The notes: a model not told the origin generated them from the sequence alone. A stretch of DNA of 64,000 bases from Spongiibacter nanhainus (GCF_016132545.1 NZ_CP066167.1:3346001-3410000); one strand, 5' to 3'. Shown: positions 49,413-59,084, numbered from the stretch's first letter. Numbers and translations are program-made.

Positions 49413-51058
49413 TCAGGGTAGCCAAGGGTATTCGCGACAACCTGCGTTTTCTGTGCGTGGAGGTGGATTCTCAACTGGAGAACCTGCAGTCCTATTTCGA
49501 CGATCCGAGCCGTGCCCTGGCGCGGCGGATCTTTGACCGCGCCGGTTACGTTTACAACCTCAAAGCCCGCATCCACGACGGTACACTGCGGCAGCTGTGG
49601 GAGCACAAAGACAGCGATAGCGTCACCATCATCCTGCGCAGCATAGAGTTTATTGCCACAGAGCTGGAGCGCATTGCCGAGTTGTGCCGGGAGTGCGTCA
49701 AACAGGCCCAGCACATCGACGAGTTCAGTTTGTTAAAACCGGCCGCCTACGGCGATATGCTGCAACAGGTGCGCGATGGCATCGCTTATTTGGGGCCCGC
49801 CATTGCCGACAACGACAGCAAGCTGGCACTGGAGATTGGCAAGATCGAAAGCCGCCTGGACCGGCACTACAACAAATTGCTTAAGCGTTATATCAGTGGC
49901 CTGAAAGAGAAAAAAGAAAAACACACCGAAGATTTGGCCACGGCCCTATTCATTGCTCACAACGTAGAACAGATGGGCGATGCGCTGCTCACTATCAGTG
50001 AGTCCATTATCTCCGCCAACCTCGGTCAACCGGTTAACCTGGAGAGTTTCCAAGCCCTCCAGGCCTCGGTAAAAAAACTGGAAAAGGACGAAGCCCTTGA
50101 GGAGATGCAGGTTCGCGCTATTGCCGAGACCCGTTCAGGCAGCGCCATCTCCGCCATCAGCTATGGCGACGGCGATGACGACGACTATTTAGCCATCTAC
50201 AAAGAGGGCCAAAAGCGCAAACTCAAGGAAGAGCGACAGAGCGTGGAAAGCTGGCACGAAATCTACCCGGGCCTGGCACCCAAAATCCTGTCGTACAAAA
50301 AGCGGGGCCAATCCGCCTCCCTGCTGATCGAGCACTTGCCCGGGATGACCTTTGAACAGATTCTGCTCAGCGCCCCCGACGATCTGCTTGCCGAGACCCT
50401 GCAGCAACTCGGCGAGACACTGCAGTCAGTGTGGCGTGAAACCCGCACTGACGAACCGGTTAAGTCGGGCTTTATGCGCCAACTCAACAAGCGGCTCAAT
50501 GAGGTTTACAAGGTGCACCCGGAGTTCGATCTCAGCGACTGCCAAATGTGCGGTTTTGACGTCGCCTCCTTCGACAGCTTGCTGGCGGCAGTCGCAGACT
50601 ATGAGCAGTCTGTAAAAGCGCCCTTCTCGGTCTATATTCACGGCGACTTCAACGTCGACAATATCATCTACGACCCGATGGAAAAGCGCATCAATTTCAT
50701 TGATTTACACCGCTCTCGCTACATGGATTACGTCCAGGACGTCTCGGTGTTTATGGTATCCAACTACCGCCTGCAAATTCTGGATAGCGCCACCCGGCGG
50801 CGCATCAATGAGGTGGCCCGAGAGTTTTACCGCCTCGCGCTCAGCTTTGCCCGCGAAACTGACGACCGCAGCTTTGACCTGCGCCTGGCTCTGGGACTGG
50901 CCCGCAGCTTTGCCAGTTCAACCCGCTTCATCCTCGACAAAAGCCACGCCCGCCGCATGTTTCTGCGGGCCCGCTACCTGATGGAAAAAGTATTGGCGAC
51001 ACCAAAGGACCAAATCTACACTTTTGAGTTGCCGGTAGAGGAGATTTTCAGTGCCTGA
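49409..51058 (+). CDS. PhoU-like domain fused to an aminoglycoside-phosphotransferase-type kinase
   Basis: 549 residues from a GTG. Residues about 1-235 are all-helical with PhoU-like repeats (IFDRAGYVYNLKARIHDG, LERIAELCRECVKQAQHIDEF, ALFIAHNVEQMGDALLTISESII). An acidic linker (GDGDDDDY) leads to a kinase-like domain (about 275-545) with Brenner motif IHGDFNVDNIIYD (about 409-420) and INFIDLHRSRYMD, the expected catalytic Asp and metal Asp. Predicted to phosphorylate a small molecule, with the PhoU part sensing or binding a phosphate system. Overlaps its neighbours on both sides (4 and 8 nt). Substrate unknown. Confidence 0.85.
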   Translation: MIRVAKGIRDNLRFLCVEVDSQLENLQSYFDDPSRALARRIFDRAGYVYNLKARIHDGTLRQLWEHKDSDSVTIILRSIEFIATELERIAELCRECVKQAQHIDEFSLLKPAAYGDMLQQVRDGIAYLGPAIADNDSKLALEIGKIESRLDRHYNKLLKRYISGLKEKKEKHTEDLATALFIAHNVEQMGDALLTISESIISANLGQPVNLESFQALQASVKKLEKDEALEEMQVRAIAETRSGSAISAISYGDGDDDDYLAIYKEGQKRKLKEERQSVESWHEIYPGLAPKILSYKKRGQSASLLIEHLPGMTFEQILLSAPDDLLAETLQQLGETLQSVWRETRTDEPVKSGFMRQLNKRLNEVYKVHPEFDLSDCQMCGFDVASFDSLLAAVADYEQSVKAPFSVYIHGDFNVDNIIYDPMEKRINFIDLHRSRYMDYVQDVSVFMVSNYRLQILDSATRRRINEVAREFYRLALSFARETDDRSFDLRLALGLARSFASSTRFILDKSHARRMFLRARYLMEKVLATPKDQIYTFELPVEEIFSA

Positions 51059-51971
51059 CAGACACAGCAAGCCCCCCAGAATCGCGGTGGTGGGCATTCC
51101 CGGCAAGTGGTCCACCGAGGTACTGGCCGACGCGCTGGAGGCCCGCACCGGCTTCCGCGCTGTGGTGGACATGGCCGAGGTGTCCCTGGACCTGAGCCGG
51201 GGTGCGCTGATTTGTAGCCCCCCCGGCTACGGAGAACTGAATCTCTGTGACCTGGACGGCATCATCGTCAAGAAAATCTCCGCCCAGTACAGCCCCAACA
51301 CCCTGGACCGCCTGGCCCTGCTGCGCACGGCCGAGCAGGCCGGTGTGCGGGTGTTTAGCCCGGTGGCCAGCATGGAAGGGCTGGTGAACAGATTGCATTG
51401 CACACTGGCCCTACAGCACGCCGCCATTCCCATGCCTGAGACCTTCATTACCGAGAGTATCGACGCGGCGCTGGACGCGGTGACCCGCTTTGGCGGCGCG
51501 GTATTTAAACCCCTGTTTTCCACCAAGGCCAGAGGCATGCTGTTGCTGGACAGCAGCGATGACCCCACCGCGCTTCGTAATACGATTGAAACATTCCGGT
51601 CGGACAATCCCCTGATGTACATCCAGCGCAAGGTCGAGCTCCCAGGCCGGGATCTTGGCATGGTGTTTTTAGGCGGCCGCTATCTCGGCACCTACGCCCG
51701 GGTCAATCAAGGCGACAGCTGGAATACCACGATCAACAGCGGCGGGCGTTACGCCGAGGTTCAGCCCGACCCGGCGCTGATAGAGCTGGGGCAACGGGCA
51801 CAGGCGCCCTTCAACATGGATTTCACCACGGTGGATATCGCGGAAACCGACTGCGGCCCCATAGTTTTTGAAGTCTCGGCCTTTGGCGGCTTTCGCGGCG
51901 CCCTTGAAGGGGCCGGCGTCGACGCCGCCGCCCACTACGCCGACTACGCACTAGAGCAACTTACGCGGTAA
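51051..51971 (+). CDS. ATP-grasp enzyme of the GAK system
   Basis: 306 residues from a GTG. RimK-like ATP-grasp: IAVVGIPGKWSTEVLADALEARTG, GGAVFKPLFSTKARGMLLL (ATP-binding), VELPGRDLGMVFLGGRYLGTYARVNQGDSWNTTINSGG (acceptor/metal region) and IVFEVSAFGGFRGALEGAG. ATP-grasp ligases join a carboxylate to an amine or thiol via an acyl-phosphate; which substrate is unknown. Recalled as TIGR04356-like (GAK ATP-grasp). Starts 8 nt inside the previous gene, so strictly coupled; HprK-like gene follows 14 nt later. Confidence 0.88.
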   Translation: MPDRHSKPPRIAVVGIPGKWSTEVLADALEARTGFRAVVDMAEVSLDLSRGALICSPPGYGELNLCDLDGIIVKKISAQYSPNTLDRLALLRTAEQAGVRVFSPVASMEGLVNRLHCTLALQHAAIPMPETFITESIDAALDAVTRFGGAVFKPLFSTKARGMLLLDSSDDPTALRNTIETFRSDNPLMYIQRKVELPGRDLGMVFLGGRYLGTYARVNQGDSWNTTINSGGRYAEVQPDPALIELGQRAQAPFNMDFTTVDIAETDCGPIVFEVSAFGGFRGALEGAGVDAAAHYADYALEQLTR

Positions 51972-51985
51972 ACCTTAAGGACAGC

Positions 51986-53092
51986 ATGAAGCCCAGCAGC
52001 GACGACATCAGCAAACAGTTACTGGCCGACTACCCGCTGACCGGCACGCCGCTGACGCTGCGCCTGGGAGACCAACTGTTGGCACTGCACACCAACTCCC
52101 CCGCGCTGCTAACCACCATCGCCAACTACTTTTCTCATATCGTCGTTCACACCAAGACCCAACAAGCCGATATTGAAGTGATCGCCATCGACGGCCCCAA
52201 CCCCACTCTGGACTTAACATTTCAAGACTGGCCACGGGAACAGGGTAAACATGGGCGCAAGGATGCCGTCATCGATCTGGACGGCGGCCGACTGGTCCAC
52301 AAAGTACGCACGGGGGTGATGTTTTTGCAGCGCCAGCGGCGCCCCATTGCGGCGGGGGCGCTGAGCAGCCACCCCAACCAGTTGATCAACTTCATCAACT
52401 CCCAGCACATGAACCACCTGCAGCAGCGGGGTTGGCTGATCTGCCATGCTGCCGGTCTAACTGCGGGTGACCACGGCCTGGCTATTGCGGGTTTTTCCGG
52501 CGGCGGAAAATCCACCCTGTTGCTGCATCTGATGGAGGCCGAACACGCCTGTTACGTCACCAATGACAGGTTGTTCGTTCGTCAACAGGGAGACGGTGTG
52601 GCAATGACCGGGATTCCCAAGTTGCCCCGCATCAATCCGGGCACCATTGTGCACAACCCGCGTCTGCGCAAACTGCTAAGTCAGTGCGAACTCGACCACC
52701 TGCAATCGCTTCCAAAGGCCGAGCTATGGCATCTGGAACAGAAATACGACGCCCACATCAACGACTTGTACGGGCCGCAGCGCATTGTTGAGGGCGGCAA
52801 GCTGCAAGACCTGATTATTCTTAACTGGAGCCACGATCGGGAAGAGGGCACTGAACTCAAGGCAGTGTCGCTATCGGAACGGCGCGAGCTGTTGCACGCC
52901 ATCATGAAGTCCCCCGGCCCCTTTTATCAAAATCGGCAAGGCGAATTTCTGACTGGCCGGGAGCAACCCAAACCCCCCGACTACCTGGCCGCGCTGGAAG
53001 GCGTCCAAGTGTGGGAGTTAACCGGCGGTATCGACTTTGATCAGGCGGTCGCCGCCGTACATCGCAACATCCTTGCATCATGCCACGCCTAA
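51986..53092 (+). CDS. HprK-related kinase of the GAK system
   Basis: 368 residues. C-terminal HPr-kinase-like domain: P-loop GFSGGGKST at 169-177, followed by ACYVTNDRLFV (the HprK-like DD/ND-R strand). The N-terminal 150 residues carry LLRLGDQLLALHTNSPALLTTIANYF, matching the HprK-related kinase B family (recalled TIGR04355). HprK phosphorylates serine of HPr; no hpr gene is visible here, so the substrate is probably another protein or small molecule. Overlaps the phosphatase gene by 13 nt. Confidence 0.87.
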   Translation: MKPSSDDISKQLLADYPLTGTPLTLRLGDQLLALHTNSPALLTTIANYFSHIVVHTKTQQADIEVIAIDGPNPTLDLTFQDWPREQGKHGRKDAVIDLDGGRLVHKVRTGVMFLQRQRRPIAAGALSSHPNQLINFINSQHMNHLQQRGWLICHAAGLTAGDHGLAIAGFSGGGKSTLLLHLMEAEHACYVTNDRLFVRQQGDGVAMTGIPKLPRINPGTIVHNPRLRKLLSQCELDHLQSLPKAELWHLEQKYDAHINDLYGPQRIVEGGKLQDLIILNWSHDREEGTELKAVSLSERRELLHAIMKSPGPFYQNRQGEFLTGREQPKPPDYLAALEGVQVWELTGGIDFDQAVAAVHRNILASCHA

Positions 53093-53763
53093 TCGTCGCC
53101 CTGATCCGCCACGGCGATTATCAACAGCGCCCCGATACCCCTAGCGCCCACCAACCCTTTCCGCTAAGCCCCCTGGGTGAGCAACAAGCCCGTCAGGCGG
53201 GCGTTGAGATTGCCGAATTTGCTGCCGATCTCGGTTTGACGCTGTGCCCCAGCCTCGATTGTTCCAGCTTGCTGCGCGCCTGGCAGACCGCACACATACT
53301 GGCTGACTCGCTCCCCGGCAATACGGACTACACCCTGCACAGCACCATGGCCTTGGCTGAACGCAGTGTCGGAATCGCCGCCAACCTGACTACTGCCGAC
53401 ATCGAGTCGCTGTTGGCGCAGGACCCCCGTTGCGATACGCCGCCGGAAAACTGGAAGTCCAACAGCCACTACTGCCTGCCCCTCCCTGGGGCGGAATCGC
53501 TGATGACCGCCGGCCAGCGGGTGGCTCAACACCTTCGACAGCGCACGGCTGAACCGGTGGCCACCGACACCCTCAAGGTATTTGTCGGCCACGGCGCCGC
53601 CCTGCGCCACGCCGCCTTTCACCTCGGTGTTCTCAGCGAGGCGCAAATCCCCCAACTGAGTATGTTTCACGCGCGGCCAATATATCTGGAGAAAACCGAG
53701 CGGGGCTGGCAACATATCGCCGGTGATTGGAAGCAACGGGGTGGCGAGGCGTACAACGACTAA
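53080..53763 (+). CDS. Histidine phosphatase family protein in the GAK cluster
   Basis: 227 residues. Catalytic LIRHGDYQQ (RHG), CSSLLRAWQTAHILADSL and the second-His motif VGHGAALRHAAFHLG of the histidine phosphatase superfamily. Longer than SixA. Coupled to the HprK-like kinase by a 13-nt overlap, so it may reverse that kinase's product (inference). It ends the first transcription unit; 164 nt separate it from the next gene. Confidence 0.9.
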   Translation: MPRLIVALIRHGDYQQRPDTPSAHQPFPLSPLGEQQARQAGVEIAEFAADLGLTLCPSLDCSSLLRAWQTAHILADSLPGNTDYTLHSTMALAERSVGIAANLTTADIESLLAQDPRCDTPPENWKSNSHYCLPLPGAESLMTAGQRVAQHLRQRTAEPVATDTLKVFVGHGAALRHAAFHLGVLSEAQIPQLSMFHARPIYLEKTERGWQHIAGDWKQRGGEAYND

Positions 53764-53858
53764 GCCGCCGCTAAGCAAGCGCCAAACAAGACTAAGCAAG
53801 CAAAACGGCGCGACGTTTCTCCCGCTAAGGTGCTCCCTATGTCAACACGCGCTTGACG

Positions 53859-53892
53859 CTGTCACTAAACTGCAACAGCAATGCAATATAAC
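53859..53892 (+). promoter_or_regulatory. PhoB-type promoter (Pho box + -10)
   Basis: CTGTCAC-TAAA-CTGCAAC (53859-53876) is a 7-4-7 direct repeat matching 12 of 14 positions of the PhoB consensus halves, with an AT-rich spacer. Exactly 10 bp later is TATAAC (53887-53892), the spacing expected for PhoB-activated promoters. Predicted start near 53899, 29 nt before the metallophosphatase ATG. Confidence 0.75.
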
Positions 53893-53927
53893 GTGACAAA
53901 ACACCGCGATCGGATAGAGGTCCGCTC

Positions 53928-55295
53928 ATGACACAACTCACCAGCGCACTTCCCAACTGGCAGCTGCCGGTGGCCGGGCCCGCCGGTGAGTGGGCCGATG
54001 ACCAGCTGCCGCTGCGCACTGAGACCTGGCTGCTGGGCAAGCCCAACCACAGCGACGATGAAACCCAGCGGGTGCAGGAACTGCGGGAAGCCGTGCAACG
54101 GGCCGCCTCCCACCAGCCCTGGCAGTGGCCCAAGCGCCGCACCCTGTTTATCTCTGACCCCCACGCCGATGCTGATGCCTTTGTCGCCTCACTGCGGGCC
54201 GCCGGCGCCATTAGCCCTGGCAAAGACCACAGCAAAAAGAAAAAGACTCTCGCCACCACCTTCAAATTAAACCGCGCCGGCCGCCGGGCGCGCTTTATCA
54301 TCGGTGGAGACTGCCTGGACAAGGGCCCCAGCAATTTAAGCCTACTGCGCAGTCTGAAACACCTGATCGATACCGGTGCCGACGTCAAACTGCTGGCCGG
54401 CAACCACGATATGCGACTGCTGGTGGGCTTGCGCTCTCTGGACGAGGAGCCCAATGCGCTGACTGAACACCTGTTCGTGCGCATGAGCCCCAAGGCGATG
54501 CCCTTGTTACAGGAGGTCTATGAGGAATATGTCGCCCACCGGCCCAAGGCCCTCAAAGGCATCCCCGATGAGGCCGAGTGCCGGCGCCGACTGCTGCCCC
54601 GAGCCAGTTGGTACAAGGCGTTTCCCAAGCAGGCCGCCGGCTTGCTGTCCGAAGAGGCTCTGACGCGGGAGGTGGTGCGCCTCCACAAAAAAGCCAGCCA
54701 TTTTGAAAAACACTGCCACGACGCCGGTATGGGGATGCGGGAGGTGTATGCCACGGCCAAGGCCTGCCAACGGCTGTTCCTTCACCCCAAGGGCGAGTTC
54801 TTCTGGTTTTTTGACAGTATGAAACTGGCCCACAAGTCCGGTTCGTTTCTGTTCGTCCACGCGGGCCTGGACGACAGTATTGCAGCACTGATTGCCGAAA
54901 AAGGTATTGGCTGCCTGAACAAGCTCTATCGCAAACAGATTCGCAAAGACTTGTTCACCTTCTACTACGGCACCGTGGCCAACACCATGCGCACCAAATA
55001 CCGCAACGTGGATATGCCGCTGAGTGACATTGGCGTGGCAAGAGTGCATCGCAAAGGCATTCACGCAGTGGTGCACGGCCACCGCAATCGCCACGATGGG
55101 CAGCGCCTTATGCTTCGTCAGGGGCTGCTACACGTCGAAGGTGACACCACGCTGGACCGCCACTCCCGTCACAAAGAGGGACTTAGCGGCATCGGCGCCG
55201 CGGTCACGGTCATTGAGCCCAGTGGCCGGGTCATCGGCATCAGTAACGACTACCCCTTCGCCAAAGTCTTCGAACCTGGGGAATATCTTCGCTGA
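53928..55295 (+). CDS. Metallophosphatase (calcineurin-like), GAK cluster
   Basis: 455 residues. Binuclear-metal motifs in order: LFISDPHADADAF (D-x-H), IIGGDCLDKGPSN (GD-x-x-DKG), LLAGNHDMRLL (GNHD), LFVHAGLDDSI and AVVHGHRNRH (GHR). Fold class as in PPP-type and class III FBPase-like phosphatases; substrate unknown, cytoplasmic (no signal peptide). It has its own PhoB-type promoter, AGAGG at 7 nt, and is followed 56 nt later by the amphi-Trp gene. Confidence 0.88.
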   Translation: MTQLTSALPNWQLPVAGPAGEWADDQLPLRTETWLLGKPNHSDDETQRVQELREAVQRAASHQPWQWPKRRTLFISDPHADADAFVASLRAAGAISPGKDHSKKKKTLATTFKLNRAGRRARFIIGGDCLDKGPSNLSLLRSLKHLIDTGADVKLLAGNHDMRLLVGLRSLDEEPNALTEHLFVRMSPKAMPLLQEVYEEYVAHRPKALKGIPDEAECRRRLLPRASWYKAFPKQAAGLLSEEALTREVVRLHKKASHFEKHCHDAGMGMREVYATAKACQRLFLHPKGEFFWFFDSMKLAHKSGSFLFVHAGLDDSIAALIAEKGIGCLNKLYRKQIRKDLFTFYYGTVANTMRTKYRNVDMPLSDIGVARVHRKGIHAVVHGHRNRHDGQRLMLRQGLLHVEGDTTLDRHSRHKEGLSGIGAAVTVIEPSGRVIGISNDYPFAKVFEPGEYLR

Positions 55296-55351
55296 CCGGC
55301 GTCGCGCTATAATAAGCGTACCGAAGTTCAACACAGCCATAGCGACGCAAC

Positions 55352-55624
55352 ATGCGACAGCCCAAAACAACCTTCCGCCACGATTCTCTCCAGGATCGCG
55401 AGACCATTCAGGAGTTCCTCAACGCGCTGATCAAGGGCCTGGACAAGGGCGAGCTACTGTTCAGCGATGAAGATGGCAAAATTGAGATGCACCCCGAGGG
55501 CCTGCTCAATCTCAAGGTCACGGCCAGCCAGGACGATAACCGACATCGGGTGGACGTGCGCATCAGCTGGCAGGTCGCCGGCGACACTGAGCACAAGTCC
55601 ATTGTCAAGGTTAACGGCGACTAG
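55352..55624 (+). CDS. Amphi-Trp domain protein
   Basis: 90 residues. KTTFRHDSLQDRETIQEFLNALIKGLDKGELLFSDEDGKIEMHPEGLLNLKV then DVRISWQV: an amphipathic pattern and a single Trp (RISW) typical of the small amphi-Trp family (recalled TIGR04354), which accompanies GAK loci. Possibly a carrier or target of the kinases; no enzymatic motif. Convergent with the purple acid phosphatase gene (21 nt gap). Confidence 0.8.
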   Translation: MRQPKTTFRHDSLQDRETIQEFLNALIKGLDKGELLFSDEDGKIEMHPEGLLNLKVTASQDDNRHRVDVRISWQVAGDTEHKSIVKVNGD

Positions 55625-55645
55625 ACGCCGCCTCCAGCAACTGCG

Positions 55646-57133
55646 CTAACCGCAGTGTTCCAGGGCATGTTTGTTGCGGGCCACAGTATGGGCGGCAATT
55701 GCCGGATAATCCTTTAGCAGTTCATGGGACGAGCGCGCCGGTTGAGCGCACTGTAAACAGGCCACCGACTCTTTGGCGGTGATCTCAAAACTATCCCGCA
55801 GTGCAAACTGGCCATCACTCAAGCGGCGCCCCTCTTCACTCATATCCATCGGCTCAGCGCCGTAGTATTCCACCGCGATCTTGCCCGGGCTGACCAAGTA
55901 CTTGGCAAAACCGATACCCACAAAGGTGCTCGCCGACCAGCGCTGAGGACCATTGTCATCAAAGATACGAATCGATGCGCCACCGGTGCCCACCATCACC
56001 TGGACATAGCCCAGGGGATTCGGCAAACCAAAGGCCATCGGCACGGAGCGCTGGTAGACGTGATCGTGACCCACCAACAGCAAATCGACGCCGTAGCGAA
56101 CGATAATGTTCTCCTCCAGCGCCACCAGGGTGGGATTGGCCGGGCTGCGCCCGTCCTGATCTGTCCAGATCGTGAAATGCTGCATCACCACGATGAAATC
56201 GATCTCTCCACGCAGCCGGCGCAGGGCGGCCTGGGCCAGGTCCGCCTCGATATTGAGAATCTCCTCAATCAGGGTGCCATCGTTAATTAAGGCCCCGGCG
56301 GTGGTCACCAGAAAGTGCACCCGGTTGTAGTCAAAGGAATAGTAGGAGCTGCCCGGGCTGCCGGTACCCAGCAGATCCCCCAAGGGTTTGCCGGGGTGGG
56401 TAAAGCGATTTTTAAAGGTATCGCCGCCAAAATCTTTTTGCTCGTGATTGCCCGGCGCGGTCATGGTGATGCGCTGACTCATCAGCGGCTGCATCTGATC
56501 AAACCACAGGTCCCAGATCGGCTGATCGCCATTGGCGTAGGACAAGTCCCCCGCCAGCAACAGCAGATCTGAGGGTGTGCGCATAACGGCATCGGTCACC
56601 ATTTGCGCTAGCTCGCCCACGCCGTGGTCGCCAAAGTGAATAAAACTCCACTGCTCCGCTGGCGACGGGGGCACCACATAGACTGACGACCAGCCCCCCT
56701 CATCAGACCCCACCCGGTAACGAAGGGGCCGCTCAGGATCAATGCCAGTGACGGTGGCCCGGTGGGTAAAGGCCTCCACCCCTGGGGTGGCATCAGTGCT
56801 GGCCTCCACGGTATGGGCAAAGACTTTAAACGCGATATCGTCAGCGCTCATCGTCTCCTCCACCACGTCCCACTCCAGCCGCGACGCGGGCGCATCCACG
56901 CCATCGGTGAACCAGGTCAGGCTACGGCTGCTGCGACTGTCTTCACCCAGGCTAACGTGCAGGCCTCGAGGCATCATCGGGCCCGGTTCGCTGCTATCTG
57001 GCAGCGGGTTGCCAGTGGGGTTGCCATTCCCAGAAGAAGCCCCGGTCGAGCCACCACCACAGGCACTCAACATAAGGGTCGCTGCGGACCCCGCCAAAAA
57101 CCGACGGCGGGTAAAGGGGAAAGACTGGGACAT
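55646..57133 (-). CDS. Purple acid phosphatase-like lipoprotein (Tat substrate)
   Basis: 495 residues. Tat motif TRRRFLAGSA plus lipobox LSAC (Cys about 25) predict an exported lipoprotein. N-terminal fibronectin-like domain (about 55-155), then a metallophosphatase domain with FGDHG, LLAGDLSYANG (GD-x-x-Y), APGNHEQ, VVMQHF and LVGHDHVYQRS, the full purple acid phosphatase metal set. Releases phosphate from external organic phosphate (inference). Six Cys at the end, including a CLQC pair, are unusual. Convergent with the GAK cluster. Confidence 0.9.
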   Translation of the reverse strand: MSQSFPFTRRRFLAGSAATLMLSACGGGSTGASSGNGNPTGNPLPDSSEPGPMMPRGLHVSLGEDSRSSRSLTWFTDGVDAPASRLEWDVVEETMSADDIAFKVFAHTVEASTDATPGVEAFTHRATVTGIDPERPLRYRVGSDEGGWSSVYVVPPSPAEQWSFIHFGDHGVGELAQMVTDAVMRTPSDLLLLAGDLSYANGDQPIWDLWFDQMQPLMSQRITMTAPGNHEQKDFGGDTFKNRFTHPGKPLGDLLGTGSPGSSYYSFDYNRVHFLVTTAGALINDGTLIEEILNIEADLAQAALRRLRGEIDFIVVMQHFTIWTDQDGRSPANPTLVALEENIIVRYGVDLLLVGHDHVYQRSVPMAFGLPNPLGYVQVMVGTGGASIRIFDDNGPQRWSASTFVGIGFAKYLVSPGKIAVEYYGAEPMDMSEEGRRLSDGQFALRDSFEITAKESVACLQCAQPARSSHELLKDYPAIAAHTVARNKHALEHCG

Positions 57134-57224
57134 AGAAAACTCCGGGAAGGCTTACGACGATCCCGGAGAATAAGACAGCGATATTAAACGATGATGACGA
57201 TCGGCGATGCCGCGCCAATTCGCC

Positions 57225-59084
57225 CTAGTCGGGCTGATTAGTATAGAGACTGTAGCTGCCGGCACCCGAATACGAGCGCACACGCCAGCGATACGTGCCC
57301 GGCGATGCTGTGAAGCGGATACTCTCTTCACTGGAGGCCCCCACTGAACGGGCCACCACCGTCCAACTTTGCAGGAACAACACCCCGTCCAGCCGCTCGA
57401 GATAGAGATCAAAATCGGCACTCACCGGCCCGCTCAACACCCCGATCAACTCGCCACCGCCACTGCTGAACCCTGCGGTGCCGGGCACATAGTGTTGGGC
57501 ACCGTCACCACTCAGGCTGCCCGAGGTAGCCGAGCAGCCGTCGCAGGGCGCACTGCCTGGCTGACGGAGAGTGATAACCTGCTGCACGCTATCCTGCTGG
57601 CCACTGCCATCGGTAACGGTCAGCTGCACCGTCACCACACCGTAGTCACTGTAGTTGTGGGCCACTTGCTGACCGCTGCCACTCTGGCCATCGCCAAACT
57701 GCCATTGATAGCGCTGAATACCCTGGTCGTCGCTGGACCCGGAGGCGTCAAAGCTGCAGTACAAGGCTGTGCACTGAGCGTCAAAATCGGCCAATGGCGC
57801 TCTGTCGCCGCCGCCTTCGGTGCTAATCTGCAGCAGCCGGTTAGGGCTGTTACGGGTATCCAGCACCCGCCCGCGGACCGCATCCGCCGCAAGAATATCG
57901 GCGACTTTGGCCGGAGAGGCACCGGGCCGCTCTGCCAGAATAAGCGCCGCCGCCCCGGCAACATGAGGCGCCGCCATGGAAGTGCCACTGAGCGCCGCTG
58001 AACTGCGATCGTGGCTGTACCAGGCGGAGCTGATCGACGATCCCGGAGCGAATATATCGACACAGTCCCCCCAGTTGGAAAACGAAGAGCGCTCATCCGC
58101 CTGGGTAGTCGACGCCACCGTCAACGCCGGCCCCACCCGGTTGGGGGACCCATTACAGGCATCAGTATCGTCATTGCCCGCGGCGATTACCATGGTGACA
58201 CCGGCGTTAATCGCCCCCTGAACCGCCGCATCCAGCGCGTTGCTGGGCCCACCACCGATACTGAGATTGGCGACTGCCGGGGCACGGTGATTGGCTGTCA
58301 CCCAGTCGATACCGGCAATCACCGCCGAGTTGGGGCCGCTGCCAGCGCAGCCCAGTACCCGCACAGGATGCAGGGTAGCCCCCTTGGCCACCCCCCAGGT
58401 CTGACCAGCGGCTACACCGGCAACATGGGTGCCGTGACCGTTACAGTCTTCGGTATCGTCGGGGCGGACGGAGGTGAACAAAAAGCCCGATTCAACAAAG
58501 TTTCGCCCCGCACCCATGCGCCCCTCAAACTCACTGTGCGTCGTGCGAATACCGGTATCGACGATATAGATATTCACCCCGGCGCCAGTGCCGGCGTAGT
58601 CGTAACGGTTATCCAAGGGCAGCGTCGGCTGATCGATGCGATCCAGGCCCCAGGGAGCGTCATTTTGCACAGCGGCCACGCTCACCATACGATCCTGCTC
58701 TACCAGAGCAACCAAAGGATTCTGCCGCAGCAGGTCTGCCGCTTCGGGGCTAAGCTGCGCCACAAAGCCAGTCACCGCATGTTGAAAGGTGATCAGCAAT
58801 TCACCACCCACGCTGTTCAACAATGCTTCCACCTGTCCCAACAGCGGTAAGGCACTCAAATCTGTGCCTAATAAGGGCTCCAGGGGTTTGTTGAGCAACA
58901 CAATGTACCGGCCGTCGATGAGTTCGCTGTTGGCGCTGCTGGCCTTGCTGAACTCAGCGCTGAATTGCTCATTGTCCGCGCCGGCGGGAGACGACGACGC
59001 CGAGACCGTAGTCGAGCCGCCACCCCCACAAGCAACAAGCAGCAGCGCCACCATGCTTACCACAATTGCTGGAATTTGTTTCAT
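57225..59084 (-). CDS. S8 subtilisin-like lipoprotein protease with PKD and C-terminal PPC-type domain
   Basis: 619 residues from the ATG at 59084 with GGGGAG upstream. Lipoprotein signal ending LLVAC. Inhibitor I9-type propeptide (about 40-135, [11 protein letters not shown]...), catalytic domain with [11 protein letters not shown] (Asp), [11 protein letters not shown] (His) and [13 protein letters not shown] (Ser), then a PKD domain ([29 protein letters not shown], about 410-500) and a C-terminal PPC-like beta domain (to 619). Proteinase K-like group. Predicted to sit on the outer membrane or be released. 91 nt upstream of the purple acid phosphatase gene, same strand. Confidence 0.93.
   Translation of the reverse strand: MKQIPAIVVSMVALLLVACGGGGSTTVSASSSPAGADNEQFSAEFSKASSANSELIDGRYIVLLNKPLEPLLGTDLSALPLLGQVEALLNSVGGELLITFQHAVTGFVAQLSPEAADLLRQNPLVALVEQDRMVSVAAVQNDAPWGLDRIDQPTLPLDNRYDYAGTGAGVNIYIVDTGIRTTHSEFEGRMGAGRNFVESGFLFTSVRPDDTEDCNGHGTHVAGVAAGQTWGVAKGATLHPVRVLGCAGSGPNSAVIAGIDWVTANHRAPAVANLSIGGGPSNALDAAVQGAINAGVTMVIAAGNDDTDACNGSPNRVGPALTVASTTQADERSSFSNWGDCVDIFAPGSSISSAWYSHDRSSAALSGTSMAAPHVAGAAALILAERPGASPAKVADILAADAVRGRVLDTRNSPNRLLQISTEGGGDRAPLADFDAQCTALYCSFDASGSSDDQGIQRYQWQFGDGQSGSGQQVAHNYSDYGVVTVQLTVTDGSGQQDSVQQVITLRQPGSAPCDGCSATSGSLSGDGAQHYVPGTAGFSSGGGELIGVLSGPVSADFDLYLERLDGVLFLQSWTVVARSVGASSEESIRFTASPGTYRWRVRSYSGAGSYSLYTNQPD

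Noticed and set aside
57134-57224. Pho box upstream of the purple acid phosphatase gene
   Set aside because: Looked for the 7-4-7 CTGTCAT repeats; only scattered GTCAT-like pieces with wrong spacing were found.
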